Below, piece by piece: positions 1-8,538 of a stretch of 64,000 nucleotides of DNA. A program made the position numbers and the translations under genes. Each line of letters starts with the position of its first letter. Position 1 is the first letter of the stretch. Source of the DNA: Xenophilus aerolatus (GTDB lineage: Bacteria; Pseudomonadota; Gammaproteobacteria; Burkholderiales; Burkholderiaceae_C); the NCBI GenBank assembly GCA_029968055.1, contig JASCNX010000001.1:248001-312000 (forward strand), in the 5' to 3' direction. The notes below the pieces were generated by a model. That model ran no database searches. It saw only the letters and a program-made list of their open reading frames with translations, and was not told the origin of the DNA.

Positions 1-96
1 GCACACCTGGGCTTGCAGGCCGTTGCATTGCGGACAGGGTCGCTCCCACCTGCCCGGTGCGACCTGGATTCCGCGGCGATTCCTACTTCACCCCCG

Positions 97-2163
97 ATGC
101 TCATCACCCTTGCCAGTGGCGCCACCATCGTCCTTTCGAGCTTTCTGCTGTTCCTGGTGCAGCCCATCCTGGCCAAGCAGATCCTGCCGTGGTTCGGCGG
201 CAGTTCCGCGGTCTGGACCGTCAGCATGGTGTTCTTTCAGTGCACCTTGCTGGCAGGCTACGTCTATGCGCACTGGCTTCAGGGGCGTCCGCCTCGGGTG
301 CAGCGCGTGGTGCATCTGACCCTTCTGGCAGCGGCGCTGTTCACGTTGCCCATCGTCCCGGACGTGGCGCACAAGCCCGTTGGCGAGGAAGATGCCGCGC
401 GCGGCATCCTGGGGCTGCTGGTGGTGACGGTGGGCCTGCCGTACCTGTCCCTGGCCGCGACGTCGCCGCTGTTGCAGCGCTGGCTCAGCCAGGCGCTGGA
501 GCCGGTGCAACAGAAGCAGGTCTACAGGCTGTTCGCCTGGTCGAATGCCGGCTCCCTGGCCGCTTTGCTGGCCTATCCCTTTCTGGTCGAACCCTGGTTC
601 GACAGCGACGTGCAATCGCACGCATGGAGCGTGGCCTATGCCGTGTGTGCGCTCGGCTGTGCGGGTGTGGCGTGGCGAGCGACAGGCACGGCAGCGAGCA
701 GGGCGACGACCTCGCCGGCGTCGAGCCCGCCCGCCGTCGAGCCGGTGCCTGGCCTGGGCCGGCACGTGGTGTGGGCCGTGCTGGCCATGGTGCCGTCGGC
801 CTTGCTGCTCGCCGTGACCACGCACCTGACGCAGAACGTGGCATCCATTCCCTTCCTGTGGATCGTTCCCCTGGCGCTGTACCTCCTGTCCTTCATGCTG
901 GTGTTCGAAGGGCGTGGCTGGTACGTCGGCCTGGTTGCACGCTGGCTGTGGTTGCTGCCGATGCTGGTGCTGACCCTGGGGATGGCGTGGGCGCTCTCGG
1001 TCAACAGCGGCATGCACCCCATCGCGATCGCCATTCCGCTGTTTGCCGGTGGGCTTTTTCTGGTGTGCGTGGTGTGCCACGGCGAGATGGCCGCATTGCG
1101 TCCTGCGCCCCGGCACCTGACGCGCTTCTACCTGTGCATGGCGCTCGGCGGAGCCATCGGCGGTCTGGGGGTCGGCATGGTGGCGCCGCGCGTGCTGACA
1201 GGCTATTGGGAACTGCCAGGGCTGCTGCTGGCGGTCGCGCTGGTCGGCGCGGGCGCCGCGTGGCGCGCGGGCGCCGGCCGCTGGACGCTGCGCTTCGTAC
1301 CGCTGGCCACCGCGATCGTGGTCGTGATCGGCGTCAGCGCGTATGGCCTGGACTACCTGGGCGCGCAGAACAACGGTGCGATTTCGAGGGAGCGCAACAC
1401 CTATGGCGTGTTGCGCGTGACGCAGACGGGCCAGGGCCCGCAGGCCGCGCGCCAACTCCTGCACGGCACCATCATGCACGGCGAGCAAAGCGTGGCCGAG
1501 GACCTGCGGCGCCGGCCTTCCAGCTACTACGGCGAAGCCAGCGGCATCGGGCGCCTGCTGGAACACAAGGGCACAACGGGTCCCTTGCGTGTGGGCGCGG
1601 TGGGTCTGGGCACGGGCACGCTGCTCAGTTACGCGCGCGAAGGCGACACGTATGTCTTCTACGAGCTCGATGGCCAGGTGGTGTCGGCCGCGCGGCGCTG
1701 GTTTCGCTACATCGCCGACGCCCCCGTCGAGCCTCAGGTGCGGCTGGGCGACGCGCGCCTGTCGATGGAGCGGGAACTGGCCGACCACCAGCCGGGACGC
1801 TACGACGTGATCGCCGTCGACGCCTTCTCCAGCGATGCCATTCCCGTGCACCTGCTTACGCGCGAGGCGTTGGGCGTGTACCTGGACCACCTCCATCCCG
1901 ACGGGCTGGTGGCTTTCCACATCTCCAACCGCTATCTGGACCTGTCGCCGGTGGTGGCGGAACTGGCCCGGTCCCGGGGTTTGGAGAACTGGCAGATCGA
2001 TCACACCCCCAGCGAACCTCACCAGCGCATTTCTCGCTGGGTGCTGGTGGGCCGCAGCATTCCTGCACCCCTGCAGGCGGTCGGTAACGCCATCCCGAAC
2101 CGCCCGAATGCGCCGCTGTGGACCGACCGGTACAACAACATGTTCAAGGCCCTGAGGTGGTGA
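97..2163 (+). CDS. Fused membrane / spermidine-synthase-like protein
   Basis: This 688-residue protein has an N-terminal half of many hydrophobic segments and a C-terminal SAM-dependent-methyltransferase-like half of the polyamine (spermidine) synthase family. The N-terminus reads LLFLVQPILAKQILPWFGG, typical of proteins annotated as fused MFS/spermidine synthase. The C-terminal fold shows a GLGTGTLL nucleotide loop near residue 500 and DAFSSDAIP near residue 575. I chose the ATG at 97 because the predicted membrane segment begins right there; an in-frame TTG at 13 would add 28 unremarkable residues. The substrate of this family is not established, and true polyamine synthesis is doubtful for membrane-fused members. 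The family call is firm; the function is open. Confidence 0.85.
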   Translation: MLITLASGATIVLSSFLLFLVQPILAKQILPWFGGSSAVWTVSMVFFQCTLLAGYVYAHWLQGRPPRVQRVVHLTLLAAALFTLPIVPDVAHKPVGEEDAARGILGLLVVTVGLPYLSLAATSPLLQRWLSQALEPVQQKQVYRLFAWSNAGSLAALLAYPFLVEPWFDSDVQSHAWSVAYAVCALGCAGVAWRATGTAASRATTSPASSPPAVEPVPGLGRHVVWAVLAMVPSALLLAVTTHLTQNVASIPFLWIVPLALYLLSFMLVFEGRGWYVGLVARWLWLLPMLVLTLGMAWALSVNSGMHPIAIAIPLFAGGLFLVCVVCHGEMAALRPAPRHLTRFYLCMALGGAIGGLGVGMVAPRVLTGYWELPGLLLAVALVGAGAAWRAGAGRWTLRFVPLATAIVVVIGVSAYGLDYLGAQNNGAISRERNTYGVLRVTQTGQGPQAARQLLHGTIMHGEQSVAEDLRRRPSSYYGEASGIGRLLEHKGTTGPLRVGAVGLGTGTLLSYAREGDTYVFYELDGQVVSAARRWFRYIADAPVEPQVRLGDARLSMERELADHQPGRYDVIAVDAFSSDAIPVHLLTREALGVYLDHLHPDGLVAFHISNRYLDLSPVVAELARSRGLENWQIDHTPSEPHQRISRWVLVGRSIPAPLQAVGNAIPNRPNAPLWTDRYNNMFKALRW

Positions 2164-2190
2164 GCGGCTGGCCCCTGAACGATCGATGTT

Positions 2191-3075
2191 TCAGTGCGCG
2201 AGCCTCGCGACGAGGAAATCGATGAAGCTGCGCAGCTTGGGCGCCATGTATTGGCGGCTGGTGTAGACCGCATAGAGCGTGTTCACCGGCGCCGTGTACG
2301 TCGGCACCAGGCGCACCAGCGCCCCGCTGGCCAGATCGTCCTCGACCAGCCAGCCGGGCAGGTAGGCGAAGCCCAGGCCGGCACGCACCGTGTGCAGCGT
2401 GAGGTTGGTGTCGTCCGAGCGCATCGCGGGCGCCAGACGCAGCGGCACCTGGCGCCCGCCCGGTCCACGCAAGCTCAGGCCTTCCAGGCGGACATAGCTC
2501 GGCACGATCGCCGCCATGCGGGCCAGGTCGGCAGGCTCCAGCGGCACGCCCGCGCGCTGCAGATAGGCGGGCGATGCGACGAGGTGAAAAGCCACCGGGC
2601 ACAGTGGCCGCGCGATCAGCGCGGGCGAGGGCTCCTGCGTGGCGCGCAGCGCCAGGTCGTAGCCGTCGGCGGCCAGGTCCACCTTGCGGTTGGCCAGGTG
2701 CATGTCGACGAGCACCTCCGGGTAGTGCGCGCGGTAATCGGCCAGCACGCGCGCGATGCGCGGCGTGGCGCACCACACGGGCGCGCTCACCTTGAGCTGG
2801 CCGCGCGGCGTCGCGTCGCGGTTGCCGATGGCGCTTTCGGCGGCATCGAGCAGGTCGAGCGCGCGCGCACTCTGCTCGTACCAGGCCGTGCCGGTCTCGG
2901 TCAGGCTCAGGTGCCGGCTGGATCGGTGCAGCAGACGGGCGCCGAGCGATTTCTCCAACTGGGCCACGTGCTTGGTGGCCATCGGTGCCGAGATGCCCAG
3001 CACCTGCGCCGCCTGGGCGAAGCTGCCGGCCTCGACCACTTCGCGAAACACGCGCAGGCTGGTGAGTCGGTCCAT
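2191..3075 (-). CDS. LysR-family transcriptional regulator
   Basis: This 294-residue protein has the LysR layout: an N-terminal winged helix-turn-helix (residues 1-60, with the recognition-helix region GSFAQAAQVLGISAPMATKH) and a C-terminal substrate-binding-like effector domain (about residues 90-290). It is divergent from the extradiol dioxygenase gene at 3162, and 86 bases separate the two ATG codons. LysR regulators commonly control the divergent neighbour, so it probably regulates that dioxygenase in response to an aromatic or related ligand; this is inference. A perfect inverted repeat in the shared promoter region (3102-3144) is a candidate site. The length is normal for the family. 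Confidence 0.92.
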   Translation of the reverse strand: MDRLTSLRVFREVVEAGSFAQAAQVLGISAPMATKHVAQLEKSLGARLLHRSSRHLSLTETGTAWYEQSARALDLLDAAESAIGNRDATPRGQLKVSAPVWCATPRIARVLADYRAHYPEVLVDMHLANRKVDLAADGYDLALRATQEPSPALIARPLCPVAFHLVASPAYLQRAGVPLEPADLARMAAIVPSYVRLEGLSLRGPGGRQVPLRLAPAMRSDDTNLTLHTVRAGLGFAYLPGWLVEDDLASGALVRLVPTYTAPVNTLYAVYTSRQYMAPKLRSFIDFLVARLAH

Positions 3076-3101
3076 GCTTTCCTCCGGAGAAATCGATCAT
3101 T

Positions 3102-3144
3102 GAATGTAGCGCTCTCGAATTCCAAGGAGGAAATCCCTACATTC
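3102..3144. promoter_or_regulatory. Divergent promoter region with inverted repeat
   Basis: The arms GAATGTAG (3102-3109) and CTACATTC (3137-3144) form a perfect 8-base inverted repeat with a 27-base centre, between the LysR gene and the dioxygenase gene. Each arm contains a TACATT hexamer facing outwards, so the repeat may be a pair of mirrored -10 elements, a LysR operator, or both. A strong ribosome-binding sequence (AAGGAG, 3150-3155) precedes the dioxygenase ATG. Confidence 0.4.
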
Positions 3145-3161
3145 TGGACAAGGAGCATTCC

Positions 3162-4010
3162 ATGACCACATCCACGATTTCCGGCGGCGGCACGCGGCTG
3201 CCGACCTACTTCATCTCGCACGGCGGCGGTCCCTGGCCCTGGATGAAGGCCGAGATGGGCGATACCTATGCCAGGCTGGAGGCCGCGCTGGCCGACATGC
3301 CGCGCCAGCTCGGCCGCACGCCCAAGGCCATCCTGATGGTGTCTGCGCACTGGGAAGCGCCGGTGTTCACCGTGCAGGCCAACCCGCGCCCGCCCATGAT
3401 CTACGACTACGGCGGCTTCCCGCCCCACACCTACACGGTGCACTACGACGCCCCGGGCTCGCCGGAACTGGCGCAGCGTGTGCAGCAATTGCTCGAGGCC
3501 GCCGGCCTGCCGAGCGCCATTGACCCCGAGCGAGGCTACGACCATGGCATGTTCTCGCCCATGAAGGCCATCTATCCCGAGGCCGACGTGCCCGTGGTGC
3601 AGCTGTCGCTCAAGCGTGGGCTGAGTCCGGCCGAGCACCTGGCGCTGGGCCGCGCGCTGGCGCCGCTGCGCGACGAGGACGTGCTCATCGTCGGCAGCGG
3701 CCTGAGCTACCACAACCTGCGTGCCTTCGGCCCGCAAGCCGCCGCCCCGTCGAAGGCCTTCGACGACTGGCTGGGCGACACGGTGACCGGCCGCACCGGC
3801 GAGGTCCGCTCGCAAGGGCTGGCGGACTGGGCCGCCGCGCCGGCGGCGCGCATCGCCCATCCGCGCGAGGAACACCTGATCCCGCTCATGGTGGCGGTGG
3901 GCGCGGCCGAGGGCGAGGCCGGTACGCTCGTCTATCACGAGAACGCCTTCATGGGCGGCCTGACGGTGTCGAGCTACCGCTTCGGCGCCGCGGCGGGCGA
4001 CGCGCGCTGA
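3162..4010 (+). CDS. DODA-type extradiol ring-opening dioxygenase
   Basis: This 282-residue protein matches the LigB-superfamily DODA-type (4,5-DOPA-dioxygenase-like, YgiD-like) non-haem iron or zinc dioxygenases. Putative metal-site histidines are visible in FISHGGGPWPW (near residue 20), VSAHWEAP (near 60), YDHGMFSPMK (near 130) and GSGLSYHN (near 185). The usual length is 250-290 residues. In this family a catecholic substrate is cleaved next to its hydroxyl groups. The gene is divergent from a LysR regulator and has no other aromatic-degradation genes beside it, so the physiological substrate cannot be inferred. The ATG at 3162 follows AAGGAG by 6 bases. Confidence 0.9.
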   Translation: MTTSTISGGGTRLPTYFISHGGGPWPWMKAEMGDTYARLEAALADMPRQLGRTPKAILMVSAHWEAPVFTVQANPRPPMIYDYGGFPPHTYTVHYDAPGSPELAQRVQQLLEAAGLPSAIDPERGYDHGMFSPMKAIYPEADVPVVQLSLKRGLSPAEHLALGRALAPLRDEDVLIVGSGLSYHNLRAFGPQAAAPSKAFDDWLGDTVTGRTGEVRSQGLADWAAAPAARIAHPREEHLIPLMVAVGAAEGEAGTLVYHENAFMGGLTVSSYRFGAAAGDAR

Positions 4011-4029
4011 AGCACGCCGGCGCGGCCGT

Positions 4030-4812
4030 TCAGCCGGCGCGAAGCGCCGCCACGAGCGCCGGCAGGCCGCGCGCCGCGGTGGTCCGCCACACGATGTCGC
4101 CCGGCTCGGCCTGTGCCTGGGCATCGGGGTTGATGACGGCCACGCGCGCGCCTTGCTGGCGTGCGGTCGCCGGCAGGCCGGCTGCCGGATAGACCAGCCC
4201 GGAAGTGCCGACCACCAGCACCAGGTCGGCAACGGCAACCCGCGCCAGCGCGGCGCGCCACGGCGCCTCGGGCAACGCCTCGCCGAACCACACGACGCCG
4301 GGCCGCACCGGCCCGCCGCAGCGGATGCAGCGCGGCGGCGGCAGCGAGGCCAGCTCGGGCGCGCGGGCATCGTCGTCGGCCGGCAGTGTGTGCGGATGGC
4401 CGCAATCGAAGCAGCGCGGCGCGAACAGGCTGCCGTGCAGGTGCACGACCTCGGCCGAGCCGGCGCGTTCGTGCAGGTCGTCCACGTTCTGCGTGACGAT
4501 GACCAGCGCCTCGAGTTGCGGCAGCGCCGCCAGTTCGTGCAGCGCATGGTGCCCGGCGTTGGGCTGCGCACGCGCCACCTGCCGGCGCCGCGCCTCGTAC
4601 CAGGCCCACACCACCGCGGGCTGGCGGGCGAAGGCCTCGGGCGTGGCCAGGTCTTCGGGCCGGAAGTGCGCCCACAACCCCGATACCTTGTCGCGGAAGG
4701 TGGGGATGCCGCTCTCGCTCGACATGCCGGCGCCCGTCAGCACGACGATGCGCCGCGCAACGCTTGCGCAGGCCTGCAGCTCGGCGGGCACCGGGGACAA
4801 CTCGGCGGTCAT
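4030..4812 (-). CDS. Sir2-family NAD-dependent protein deacylase
   Basis: This 260-residue sirtuin shows GAGMSSESGIPTFRD (NAD-binding, residues about 27-41), TQNVDDLHERAG (NAD/ribose site), HLHGS with the catalytic histidine, and two CxxC pairs (CFDC, CIRCG) for structural zinc. WYEARRRQ carries the Y-x-x-R pair that in class III (SIRT5/CobB-like) sirtuins binds acidic acyl groups, so desuccinylase or demalonylase activity is plausible alongside deacetylation. The protein is cytoplasmic. It lies 30 bases downstream of the small gene at 4843-5310 on the same strand, so the two may be cotranscribed. The gene converges on the dioxygenase gene. Confidence 0.92.
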   Translation of the reverse strand: MTAELSPVPAELQACASVARRIVVLTGAGMSSESGIPTFRDKVSGLWAHFRPEDLATPEAFARQPAVVWAWYEARRRQVARAQPNAGHHALHELAALPQLEALVIVTQNVDDLHERAGSAEVVHLHGSLFAPRCFDCGHPHTLPADDDARAPELASLPPPRCIRCGGPVRPGVVWFGEALPEAPWRAALARVAVADLVLVVGTSGLVYPAAGLPATARQQGARVAVINPDAQAQAEPGDIVWRTTAARGLPALVAALRAG

Positions 4813-4842
4813 GCGCTCACGCTCGGGCGGCGCGCCGCCCCT

Positions 4843-5310
4843 TCATGCCCCGCGGGCGTAGGCCGCGAGCAGCGCGTGCACCTTGTCCAGGCCCTGCGGC
4901 GTGCCGGCCATCTGCTGCGGCGTCTGGCCGCCCAGCAGCGGGTGCGGACGGCGCAGCCAGGAGGAGGCCTCGCTGCCCAGCACACGCCGCGCGTGCTCGC
5001 GCAGGTCGTCGCCGCTTGCACCCTTCGACGGTTCGCGGCCGGGTGCCGCGGGCCGGCTGGCGGGCGCCGGCGCCGGGGCGTCCCGCAGCCGGCTGCGGGC
5101 GTAGGGCCGCAGCGCGGCGATGCCTTCCTGGATGGAAAAGCCGCCCGCCTGCAGCTTGCGCGCAAAGGCGTCGGCCAGGACCTTGAGCTCCTCTTCACGC
5201 GCCGTGACGCGCTGTTCGGCAAGTGCATCGCGGGCCCGGCTGAGCTTCTGGATGCGTGCCTCAAGGTCGGCCAGGGTGGGGTGGCGGTGGTCCGGATGGT
5301 CTTGCGTCAT
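4843..5310 (-). CDS. Small protein with MbcA/ParS/Xre antitoxin-like C-terminus
   Basis: This 155-residue protein has three parts. Residues about 10-70 form a charged helix, probably a coiled coil. Residues about 75-100 are an Ala/Pro-rich linker. The C-terminus (about 105-155) has the pattern WLRRPHPLLGGQTPQQMAGT followed by G-x3-V-x2-LL, which resembles the toxin-binding domain (DUF2384-like) of MbcA/ParS/Xre antitoxins. No Xre helix-turn-helix is evident, and no RES-type toxin lies next to it; the neighbours are a sirtuin gene and a divergent hydrolase gene. The domain call is from memory of the motif and is moderately sure. The function is unknown. Confidence 0.6.
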   Translation of the reverse strand: MTQDHPDHRHPTLADLEARIQKLSRARDALAEQRVTAREEELKVLADAFARKLQAGGFSIQEGIAALRPYARSRLRDAPAPAPASRPAAPGREPSKGASGDDLREHARRVLGSEASSWLRRPHPLLGGQTPQQMAGTPQGLDKVHALLAAYARGA

Positions 5311-5477
5311 CGATCGGCGGGAGAGGGAACGGAATAGTCGGGCCAGGTGCCCGCGGGGCTACCCCCCGGGCCCGGCGATTGTCCCGGAAAGCGATGACGG
5401 CGGGCCGCGGCGGCCGTCGGACAAGGCCGATGCCCCTTGGCCGTGCCCGCCGCGATCGGGTGGCCACAATCGCGGCC

Positions 5478-6371
5478 ATGTCCTCGTTGCCCTCCGATCC
5501 CTTCTCCTGGTCCCCCGCCGACGCCGACCCGCAGGCGCGCGCACAGATCGCCCGCATCGAGGGGCTGGCCGCGGTGTTCGACCGTGAGCACGCGGGCGTC
5601 CGGGTGCGCTGGCGCCGCTTCGGCACCGACACGCGCCGGCCGCCGCTCGTGCTGCTGCACGGTGGGCACGGCAGCTGGATGCACTGGCTGCGCAATGCCG
5701 AGGCACTCTCGGAAGGACGCACGCTATGGCTGCCCGACATGCCGGGCTTCAACGAATCCGACGCACTCCCACGATCGGCTCCCGCCGAAGACCCGCTGCA
5801 GCCGCTGCTCGCCGCGCTCGGCGGCACGCTCGATCAGCTCGTCGGCACAGGCACCGTGATCGATCTTGGCGGCTTTTCCTTCGGCGGGCTGACGGCTGCG
5901 CGCTTCGGAGCGGGTCGCGGTGCGGTCCGCCGGCTCGCGCTGATCGGCAGTGGCGGCCACGGCACGCTGCGGCGCATGACGGTGCAGATGGTCAACTGGC
6001 GCGCCGCCCCCGACCGGGACGCCGAACGGGCGGCGCTGCGGCACAACCTGGCGGCGCTGATGCTGCACGATGCATCCGCCATCGACGAGCTGGCCTTCGT
6101 CATCCACGACATCTCCTGCCACGGCACGCGCTTTCGCAGCAAGGAGGTGTCGCAGTCGGGCGGGCTGCAGCAGGCGCTCGCCACGATGGGTGTGCCGACG
6201 CTGCTGCTGTGGGGCGAGTTCGACGTCACGGCCGACCCGCGCCCACTGGTGGCACGGCTCGTTGCCGAAGGCCCGGAGCGTGAAGGCGTGGTGATCGACG
6301 GCGCCGGGCACTGGGCGCAGTACGAGCGCGCCGACGAGGTCAACACGCGGCTCGTGCGGTTCTTCGGCTGA
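5478..6371 (+). CDS. Alpha/beta hydrolase
   Basis: This 297-residue alpha/beta-hydrolase-fold protein has the oxyanion-region motif LLHGGHGSWMHW (near residue 60), the nucleophile elbow GGFSFGG (Ser near 139), an acid at WGEFDVTADPR and the catalytic His in GAGHWAQYE near the C-terminus. No signal peptide is seen, so it is probably cytoplasmic. The ATG at 5478 was chosen because the conserved fold starts soon after; longer in-frame readings upstream are Gly/Arg-rich and look non-coding. The substrate cannot be told from sequence; such proteins include esterases and C-C bond hydrolases. It converges on the Bug gene at 6387. Confidence 0.88.
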   Translation: MSSLPSDPFSWSPADADPQARAQIARIEGLAAVFDREHAGVRVRWRRFGTDTRRPPLVLLHGGHGSWMHWLRNAEALSEGRTLWLPDMPGFNESDALPRSAPAEDPLQPLLAALGGTLDQLVGTGTVIDLGGFSFGGLTAARFGAGRGAVRRLALIGSGGHGTLRRMTVQMVNWRAAPDRDAERAALRHNLAALMLHDASAIDELAFVIHDISCHGTRFRSKEVSQSGGLQQALATMGVPTLLLWGEFDVTADPRPLVARLVAEGPEREGVVIDGAGHWAQYERADEVNTRLVRFFG

Positions 6372-6386
6372 GGCTGGCTGCCGCCG

Positions 6387-7394
6387 CTATTGCGGCTGCT
6401 TCACCAGTCCCAGCCTGCGGATGATGTCGCCCCACCGGTCGTAGGTCGAGCGCGTCAGGTCGGCCAGCTGCTTCGGGCTCGACGACTCGGCCTCGTAGGC
6501 GCCCTGGCGGAAGAATTCGCGCGTGGCGGGCATCGCCAGCACCTGCGCCAGCGCGGCGTTCAGCTTCTCGACCACCGGTGCCGCCATGCGGGGCGGGCCG
6601 TAGAAGCCCAGCCAGCTCGGCATGTCGACGCCGCTGACGCCCTGTTCGCCCATGGTGGGCACGTCGGGCAGCATCGGGCTGCGCTTGGGCGCAGCCACCG
6701 CCAGCATGCGCACCTTGCCGGTGGCCGTGTTCTGGATGGCGTTCGGCGCCGCGTCGAAGTAGTACTGCACCCGGCCGGCGAGGAAGTCCTTGGCCGCGTC
6801 GGCGCCGCCCTTGTAAGGCACGTGCACCACGTCCAGCCCGGCCTGGCGCGCGAAGGCCTCGCCGTAGATGTGCGACGAGGTGCCGGTGCCGAAGGAGGCA
6901 TAGCTCATCTTTCCCGGGTTGGCCTTGATGTACGCCACCAGTTCCTGCACCGTGCGCGCCGGCACGCTCGTGTGCACGGTCAGCACCAGCGGCCCGCGCG
7001 CGCCGAGCGAGATCGGCGTGAGGTCCTTGAACGGGTCGTAGCGCACCTGCGCCAGCGTCTGCGGGTTCTGCGCCACCACGGAGGAGGGCGCATACATGAA
7101 GGTGTAGCCGTCGGGCGCGGAGCGGATCACTTCCTCGGTCGCGAGGATGAAGCTGGCGCCCGGCTTGTTCTCCACGATCACCGGCGTCTGCAACACCTCG
7201 CCGAGCTTGGTGGCGACGAACCGTGCCTGCGCGTCCGAGGCGCCGCCGGCCGCCAGGCCCAGCACGATGCGGATGGTGCGGCCCTTGTCCGGAAAGGGGG
7301 CGGCGGCATGCGCCAGCAGTGCGGGCGCGGCCGCGCCGAGCGCGAGGCAGGCGGCAACGCGGCGCCGGCCAAGAGAGCGAGGTCTGCCGTTCAT
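6387..7394 (-). CDS. Bug-family TTT substrate-binding protein (copy 1)
   Basis: This 335-residue periplasmic solute-binding protein is of the Bug family (tripartite tricarboxylate transporter receptors). It has a signal peptide (residues 1-30, with GRRR then a hydrophobic Ala/Leu stretch) and the family signatures RIVLGLAAGGASDAQAR, VIVENKPGAS, YDPFKDLTPIS and PDVPTMGEQG. Such proteins capture carboxylates or other small solutes for TctAB-type permeases, but no tctA or tctB lies in this window, as is common for orphan Bug genes in Burkholderiales. Its ATG overlaps the stop of the upstream paralogue by 4 bases (7391-7394), so the two are translationally coupled. The two are clearly tandem duplicates. 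Confidence 0.9.
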   Translation of the reverse strand: MNGRPRSLGRRRVAACLALGAAAPALLAHAAAPFPDKGRTIRIVLGLAAGGASDAQARFVATKLGEVLQTPVIVENKPGASFILATEEVIRSAPDGYTFMYAPSSVVAQNPQTLAQVRYDPFKDLTPISLGARGPLVLTVHTSVPARTVQELVAYIKANPGKMSYASFGTGTSSHIYGEAFARQAGLDVVHVPYKGGADAAKDFLAGRVQYYFDAAPNAIQNTATGKVRMLAVAAPKRSPMLPDVPTMGEQGVSGVDMPSWLGFYGPPRMAAPVVEKLNAALAQVLAMPATREFFRQGAYEAESSSPKQLADLTRSTYDRWGDIIRRLGLVKQPQ

Positions 7395-8386
7395 TGCTTC
7401 GCCAGTCCCACCTGTTGCACCATCGCGCCCCAGCGCTCGTAGGTCGAGCGCGTGATGCTCGCGAACTCGGCCGGCGTGGTCGAGCCGGCTTCGTAGCCGC
7501 CGTTGCGATAGAACTCCTGCACCTGCGGCATCGCCAGCACCTTGGCGAGCGCCGCGTTGAGCTTGTCCACCACCGGCGCCGGCATGCGCGCCGGGCCGTA
7601 GAAGCCCAGCCAGCTCGGCAGGTCGAGCCCGGCGTAGCCCTGCTCGGCGAAGGTGGGCACGTCGGGCAGTGCCGCGATGCGCGCGTTGGAGGCCACCGCG
7701 AGGATCTTCACCTTGCCGGTCGAGGCGGTGATGATGGCCGAGGAGGCCGAGTCGAACATGTACTGCACGCGTCCGCCGATCAGGTCCTTCGCCGCGTCGG
7801 AGCCGCCCTTGTACGGAATGTGCGTGGCGTCGATGCCGGTCTTCTTCACGAAGGCCTCGCCGTAGATGTGCGAAGACGTGCCCGCGCCGAACGAGGCGTA
7901 GCTCACCTGCCCCGGATGCGACTTCACGTAGGCCACGAGTTCCTTCACGTTGCTTGCCGGCACGGTGGTGCTCAGCGACAGCACCAGCGGCCCGCGGCCG
8001 CCCATCGAGATGGCGGTGAAGTCCTTGAACGGGTCATAGGGCACCTGCGCGAAGGTGTGAGGGTTCTGCGCCATGGTGGACGAAGGCGCGTACAGCAGCG
8101 TGTAGCCGTCCGGCTGGGCGCGCGACACCTCGTTGGCGGCCATCATGGTGCTGGCCCCGGGCCGGTTGTCGACGATCACGCTGGTGTTCAGCACCTCGCC
8201 GAGCTTCTGCGCCACGATGCGCGCCTGCGCGTCGGTGCCCCCGCCGGGGGTGAAGCCCACCACGATGCGGATGGTCTTGCCGCGCGCCGGGAAGTCCTGC
8301 GCCATGGCCACGGGCGCCAGGCCCAGAAGGACGGCGCCGCCGAGGGCCGCGCCGAAGGCACGGCGGGTGCCGTGGGGTTTGTTCAT
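7391..8386 (-). CDS. Bug-family TTT substrate-binding protein (copy 2)
   Basis: This 331-residue Bug-family periplasmic binding protein has a signal peptide (TRRAFGAALGG then a hydrophobic stretch, cleavage probably after VAMAQ). Core signatures are RIVVGFTPGGGTDAQAR, VIVDNRPGAS, YDPFKDFTAIS, SYASFGAGTSSHIYGEAF and PDVPTFAEQG. It strongly resembles the downstream protein along its whole length. The ATG at 8386 follows GGAG on the minus strand; a TTG directly upstream (8389) would add one residue. The gene faces the FAD oxidoreductase across an AT-rich 152-base region. It probably binds the substrate of the adjoining catabolic cluster, but this is inference. Confidence 0.9.
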   Translation of the reverse strand: MNKPHGTRRAFGAALGGAVLLGLAPVAMAQDFPARGKTIRIVVGFTPGGGTDAQARIVAQKLGEVLNTSVIVDNRPGASTMMAANEVSRAQPDGYTLLYAPSSTMAQNPHTFAQVPYDPFKDFTAISMGGRGPLVLSLSTTVPASNVKELVAYVKSHPGQVSYASFGAGTSSHIYGEAFVKKTGIDATHIPYKGGSDAAKDLIGGRVQYMFDSASSAIITASTGKVKILAVASNARIAALPDVPTFAEQGYAGLDLPSWLGFYGPARMPAPVVDKLNAALAKVLAMPQVQEFYRNGGYEAGSTTPAEFASITRSTYERWGAMVQQVGLAKQ

Positions 8387-8480
8387 CAATGTCTCCGTTC
8401 GGCTGATGCTCAGATAATGATATGAACGCCCATAAAAAGCTACATATGCTAGGGATTACCCGGAAATAGCCTATTAATGT

Positions 8481-8509
8481 TTGACAAAATGGAAAGTGAA
8501 ACCAAAATA
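8481..8509 (+). promoter_or_regulatory. Candidate sigma70 promoter of the oxidoreductase
   Basis: A perfect TTGACA (8481-8486) is followed after 17 bases by AAAATA (8504-8509), a weak -10, and the FAD oxidoreductase ATG lies 30 bases further on. The whole 8387-8538 intergenic stretch is much richer in A and T than its surroundings, fitting a divergent promoter/operator region, probably bound by the IclR regulator encoded at 10093. Confidence 0.45.
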
Positions 8510-8538
8510 AGACGAAACAGTCCAACCTAAACGTCTTC

